Assembly: GCF_900103915.1 (NCBI RefSeq)
Contig: NZ_FNIG01000014.1
Location: 1 to 64,000 of the forward strand
Length of the DNA: 64,000 bases
Direction of reading: 5' to 3'
From: Tenuibacillus multivorans
Lineage (GTDB): Bacteria > Bacillota > Bacilli > Bacillales > Alkalibacillaceae
Numbering within the stretch: position 1 is the first letter of the stretch; every line of letters begins with the position of its first letter. Position numbers and translations under genes: made by a program. The notes under the pieces were generated by a model. It saw only the letters and a program-made list of their open reading frames with translations, was not told the DNA's origin and did not search any database. Shown piece by piece: positions 61,403 through 64,000 of the stretch.

Positions 61403-61462
61403 AATACCGGTCTAAGGATGGTAATAGAACTTTGGTGATTTGCCAGGGTTTTCTTTACAAAA

Positions 61463-61495
61463 ATTTAGCCATGAACAATGAAGTCCATGGCTTAA
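61463..61495. terminator. weak hairpin between the antiporter and the 83-residue ORF
   Basis: AGCCATG (61467-61473) pairs with CATGGCT (61486-61492). The minus-strand copy is followed by AAATTTTTG. It may terminate the minus-strand gene 140 bp away. The rest of 61403-61631 holds nothing I recognise. Confidence 0.35.
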
Positions 61496-61631
61496 ACGCT
61501 TACAAACCTATTACTTTTATAAAACTAGGGGGAAACTAACCTTTCATACTCACTTTCATTAATAGAATAACATTCCAGCTGTAAAATTGATATTACACAT
61601 TGATTAAGAAAATATTACAAACACGTAACAT

Positions 61632-61883
61632 TTAGAAAATATAAATGGCTAATGTGATAATTCCAGCGATAATAACGACCGTATAAATAATAAGTAACGA
61701 AGGTATATTTTTCTTTAATGATGACGATTCATATTCCAAAGATCGATTTAATTCATCACTTGCTGTTGCACCTTCTTGTTCATATTTCTTAACTTTATCA
61801 CTTTCACTTTTACCAATTAAAATCGTTCCAACTAACGTAATGATGAATAAAAAACCAATAATAATAAATAGACTAGTTCCCAT
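61632..61883 (-). CDS. small two-helix membrane protein, not recognised
   Basis: 83 residues. Hydrophobic segments at about 3-24 and 60-82 flank a charged, Glu/Ser-rich loop (KSESDKVKKYEQEGATASDELNRSLEYESSS). GGAGGG precedes the ATG. No family recognised; convergent with the antiporter. Confidence 0.65.
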   Translation of the reverse strand: MGTSLFIIIGFLFIITLVGTILIGKSESDKVKKYEQEGATASDELNRSLEYESSSLKKNIPSLLIIYTVVIIAGIITLAIYIF

Positions 61884-62003
61884 ATGCTTCCCTCCAATTA
61901 TATTTTACTATATTTTCTTTCTTTTTAAAAACCTGAATATACGAATGTTTTGTGACAAAGACTACACATAAAAATGTATGTTGTTGCAATAGGAGGATCA
62001 TTC

Positions 62004-63581
62004 ATGACACAACCTAAGCTTCCAGATGATTCCCAACCAATATGGTTTGATGAAGCATCTATCCCCACTTTTCAACCATTAACTGAAGATCAAACCGTTG
62101 ATGTGGCGATTGTAGGTGGTGGGATTACAGGCATTACGGCTGCTTACCTTCTGACCCAACAAGGTTTAAACGTAGCCTTACTTGAAGCAAGTACCATTCT
62201 TAACGGAACTACTGGACACACAACAGCTAAAATTACTGCTCAGCATGGATTAATTTATGACGAGTTAATTAACAAACAAGGCTATAACCCAGCTCGAATG
62301 TATTATGAAGCTCAAACTGATGCACTACAGTTAATTGAAGAGCTTGTTCAAAATCATCAAATTGATTGCCATTTTGAGAAACAAGATGCTTATCTTTATT
62401 CAACAAGCGGTGAGTACAAAAACAAATTAGAAAAAGAATACCAAGCTTATGACCATTTAAACATAAAAGGTAATTTAGAAAATCAAATCCCTTTTAATGT
62501 GACAATCGAAAATGCTTTATCAATGAAGAACCAAGCTCAATTCCACCCATTAAAATATCTAACCCATTTAGTCAATCTTATCACGCAACAAGGTGGTAAA
62601 ATATATGAACAAACAACAGCCGTTGACGTTGAAGATGCTCATGGATCTGCGGTCGTCGTGACCCGTGAAGGTTTTCGTATCAAAGCCAATTATGTACTAG
62701 CTTGTTCTCACTTCCCTTTTTATGAAGGAACGGGAATGTATTTTACGAGAATGTATGCCAGTCGGGCTTATGCATTAGCTGTTAAAGCTGAGAAACCTTA
62801 CCCTGGTGATTATTTTCTAAGTGTTGATCAACCCGATCGTTCGATTAGAAAATCCTATTTAAATGGTGAAGAAATATACCTCATCATTGGCGAAGGGCAT
62901 AAGACTGGTCAAGGTGAAGGGATGATGAAGCATTATAAAAACTTAAAACGCTTCTGTGATAAGGTATTTGATGAAAATAGCTATGAAATCCTTCATCGAT
63001 GGTCAACACAAGACCTTACGACAATAGATAAAATCCCTTACGTCGGAGCGATTTCGAAAAAACGTCAAAATGTATTAATCGCAACCGGGTTCCGGAAATG
63101 GGGCATGACGAATGGTACGAATGCAGCCCAGCTAATGAGTGACATCGTATTAGGCAATTTAAATCCTTATGAACAGTTATTCTCGCCATCTCGTTTTTCA
63201 GCGGACCCAAGCTTAAAAAAATTCTTTGTTGAAAATCTCGATGTTGCCAAGCATTTAATTAAAGGCAAAATGGAAATGCCGAAAACTCAAATTGATGATA
63301 TGAATAATGATGAGGGCGCAGTGATTCGTGTCAATGGTGAACGAAAAGGGGCCTATAAAGATAAAGAAGGAAATGTCTATGTTGTCGATACGACCTGTAC
63401 ACATGTTGGCTGTGAACTAAATTGGAATGAATCCGAACGAACATGGGATTGCCCGTGTCATGGTTCTCGCTTTTCATATACAGGTGAGGTTATTGAAGGT
63501 CCTGCAGAAACACCACTTCCACAGCATGACTATAAAATGCTGGAGAACTTTAATTTTAATAAAAAAGAATCAGGTTATTAA
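62004..63581 (+). CDS. yhfW: FAD-dependent oxidoreductase with C-terminal Rieske domain
   Basis: 525 residues. DAO-type flavoprotein: FAD-binding VAIVGGGITGITAAYLL near the N-terminus, HTTAK motif, and an ATG motif (LIATGFRKWGMTNG). A C-terminal Rieske [2Fe-2S] domain has CTHVGC...CPCHGSRF, with both Cys-His pairs. This fusion matches B. subtilis YhfW. Substrate unknown. ATG at 62004 after AATAGGAGGA; ten upstream codons are rejected. Confidence 0.9.
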   Translation: MTQPKLPDDSQPIWFDEASIPTFQPLTEDQTVDVAIVGGGITGITAAYLLTQQGLNVALLEASTILNGTTGHTTAKITAQHGLIYDELINKQGYNPARMYYEAQTDALQLIEELVQNHQIDCHFEKQDAYLYSTSGEYKNKLEKEYQAYDHLNIKGNLENQIPFNVTIENALSMKNQAQFHPLKYLTHLVNLITQQGGKIYEQTTAVDVEDAHGSAVVVTREGFRIKANYVLACSHFPFYEGTGMYFTRMYASRAYALAVKAEKPYPGDYFLSVDQPDRSIRKSYLNGEEIYLIIGEGHKTGQGEGMMKHYKNLKRFCDKVFDENSYEILHRWSTQDLTTIDKIPYVGAISKKRQNVLIATGFRKWGMTNGTNAAQLMSDIVLGNLNPYEQLFSPSRFSADPSLKKFFVENLDVAKHLIKGKMEMPKTQIDDMNNDEGAVIRVNGERKGAYKDKEGNVYVVDTTCTHVGCELNWNESERTWDCPCHGSRFSYTGEVIEGPAETPLPQHDYKMLENFNFNKKESGY

Positions 63582-63610
63582 TATAATAAAATCTAAAAGG
63601 AGTGTTTTTA

Positions 63611-63937
63611 ATGCCATTTATCCGTGATTATAATAATGACGAAAACATGGTGACAGATATTAAAAAATTAACAGATAACGGTGTGAATCGTGACGATATT
63701 TTCGTCCTAACGCATGATGACAATCACACAGAGCACATCGTAGAAGAAACCAGTACGAACTCAATCGACATTTCTGGACCAGAAGACTTTGATAAAAAAG
63801 GTGATGAGTTACGCGCTAGGCTAGAAGAAGTCGGTGTATCTGAAATTCAAGCTGAACAATACGAAGAAATGTTAGATGAAGGTAAATTATTACTCATCGT
63901 CAATAGTAATCACGATGTTGAGAACTACTTACATTAA
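63611..63937 (+). CDS. YflT-like general stress protein (17M type)
   Basis: 108 residues. MPFIRDYNNDENMVTDIKKLTDNGVNRDDIFVLTHDD and EEMLDEGKLLLIVNS are typical of the heat-induced stress protein YflT family. Soluble, very acidic. ATG at 63611 after AAAGGAGTG, 29 bp after the Rieske gene, so possibly cotranscribed; no sigma-B promoter was recognised in the gap. Confidence 0.85.
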   Translation: MPFIRDYNNDENMVTDIKKLTDNGVNRDDIFVLTHDDNHTEHIVEETSTNSIDISGPEDFDKKGDELRARLEEVGVSEIQAEQYEEMLDEGKLLLIVNSNHDVENYLH

Positions 63938-63967
63938 TTAATCAATCAACATCTTAATTGACGTAAA

Positions 63968-64000
63968 AACGACCCCATTTCTATGAATGGGGTCGTTTTT
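63968..64000 (+). terminator. terminator of the YflT-like gene
   Basis: AACGACCCCATT-TCTATG-AATGGGGTCGTT followed by Ts to the window end. Confidence 0.93.

Overview
The window is chromosomal DNA of a low-GC, spore-forming member of the Bacillaceae. The evidence is a typical Bacillus-type 16S rRNA 5' end, a gamma-type small acid-soluble spore protein, the spore-cortex deacetylase PdaA, TTG/GTG starts with strong GGAGG ribosome binding sites, and gene order shared with Bacillus subtilis (rrn-ygxA-ygzB-perR-bcp-hemL-ygaE-ygaD-ygaC-sspE-mutY-yfhP-yfhH-recX-yfhF; later yfjP-pdaA and yfkF/yfkH-yfkI-yfkJ). Species cannot be fixed from the window. The gene set would suit a halophilic or alkaliphilic relative such as the Halobacillus/Virgibacillus group, but that is inference.

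Layout. 1-716: 5' end of a 16S gene on the minus strand with three tandem promoters. 0.7-19 kb: conserved Bacillaceae core (peroxide sensor PerR with a Per box, Bcp peroxidase, second HemL, ABC exporter, NtdP, SspE, MutY, RecX) with local insertions: a cobalamin adenosyltransferase/D-hydroxyacid dehydrogenase pair, a probable small RNA, and a yxlEFG-like ABC exporter. 19.1-27.6 kb: a type IV pilus assembly locus. The minus-strand block is pilB-pilC-pilin-pilD-pilM-pilN-pilO; the divergent block has three minor-pilin-like genes. It is of the PilMNO type rather than the ComG type usual in Bacilli. 27.6-41.3 kb: DNA repair, PdaA, transporters, YfkHIJ, lipid acyltransferase, HAD hydrolase, MreBH and small proteins. 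41.4-44.9 kb: DMT exporter and a tenA-thiD-thiE operon behind a TPP riboswitch. 45-46.7 kb: ABC-2 exporter.

46.8-59.8 kb is the most unusual region. A long operon encodes a LIV-type ABC importer (livJ-G-F-H-M), a 59-residue unknown protein, a FabH-like thiolase-fold enzyme, an alpha/beta hydrolase and a FabG-like reductase. It is followed by a separately transcribed acyl-CoA synthetase. Upstream sits a 1076-residue regulator combining a MalT-like STAND ATPase and TPR region with a C-terminal SARP (winged helix plus BTAD) domain. Both the liv operon and the acyl-CoA synthetase carry the same 11-bp direct repeats (GTAACTC heptamers 4 bp apart) just upstream of a possible -10 region, which is the geometry expected for a SARP operator. 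I infer one regulon that imports and activates or modifies an unknown acyl or carboxylic acid.

Three intergenic regions (29.5, 38.9 and 41.3 kb) hold degenerate tandem arrays with an exact 21-bp period but a different core in each array; one runs into the 3' end of a coding sequence. A 244-bp MITE-like element with long inverted repeats lies at 48.4 kb. The window ends with a K+/H+ antiporter, a Rieske flavoprotein and a YflT-type stress protein.
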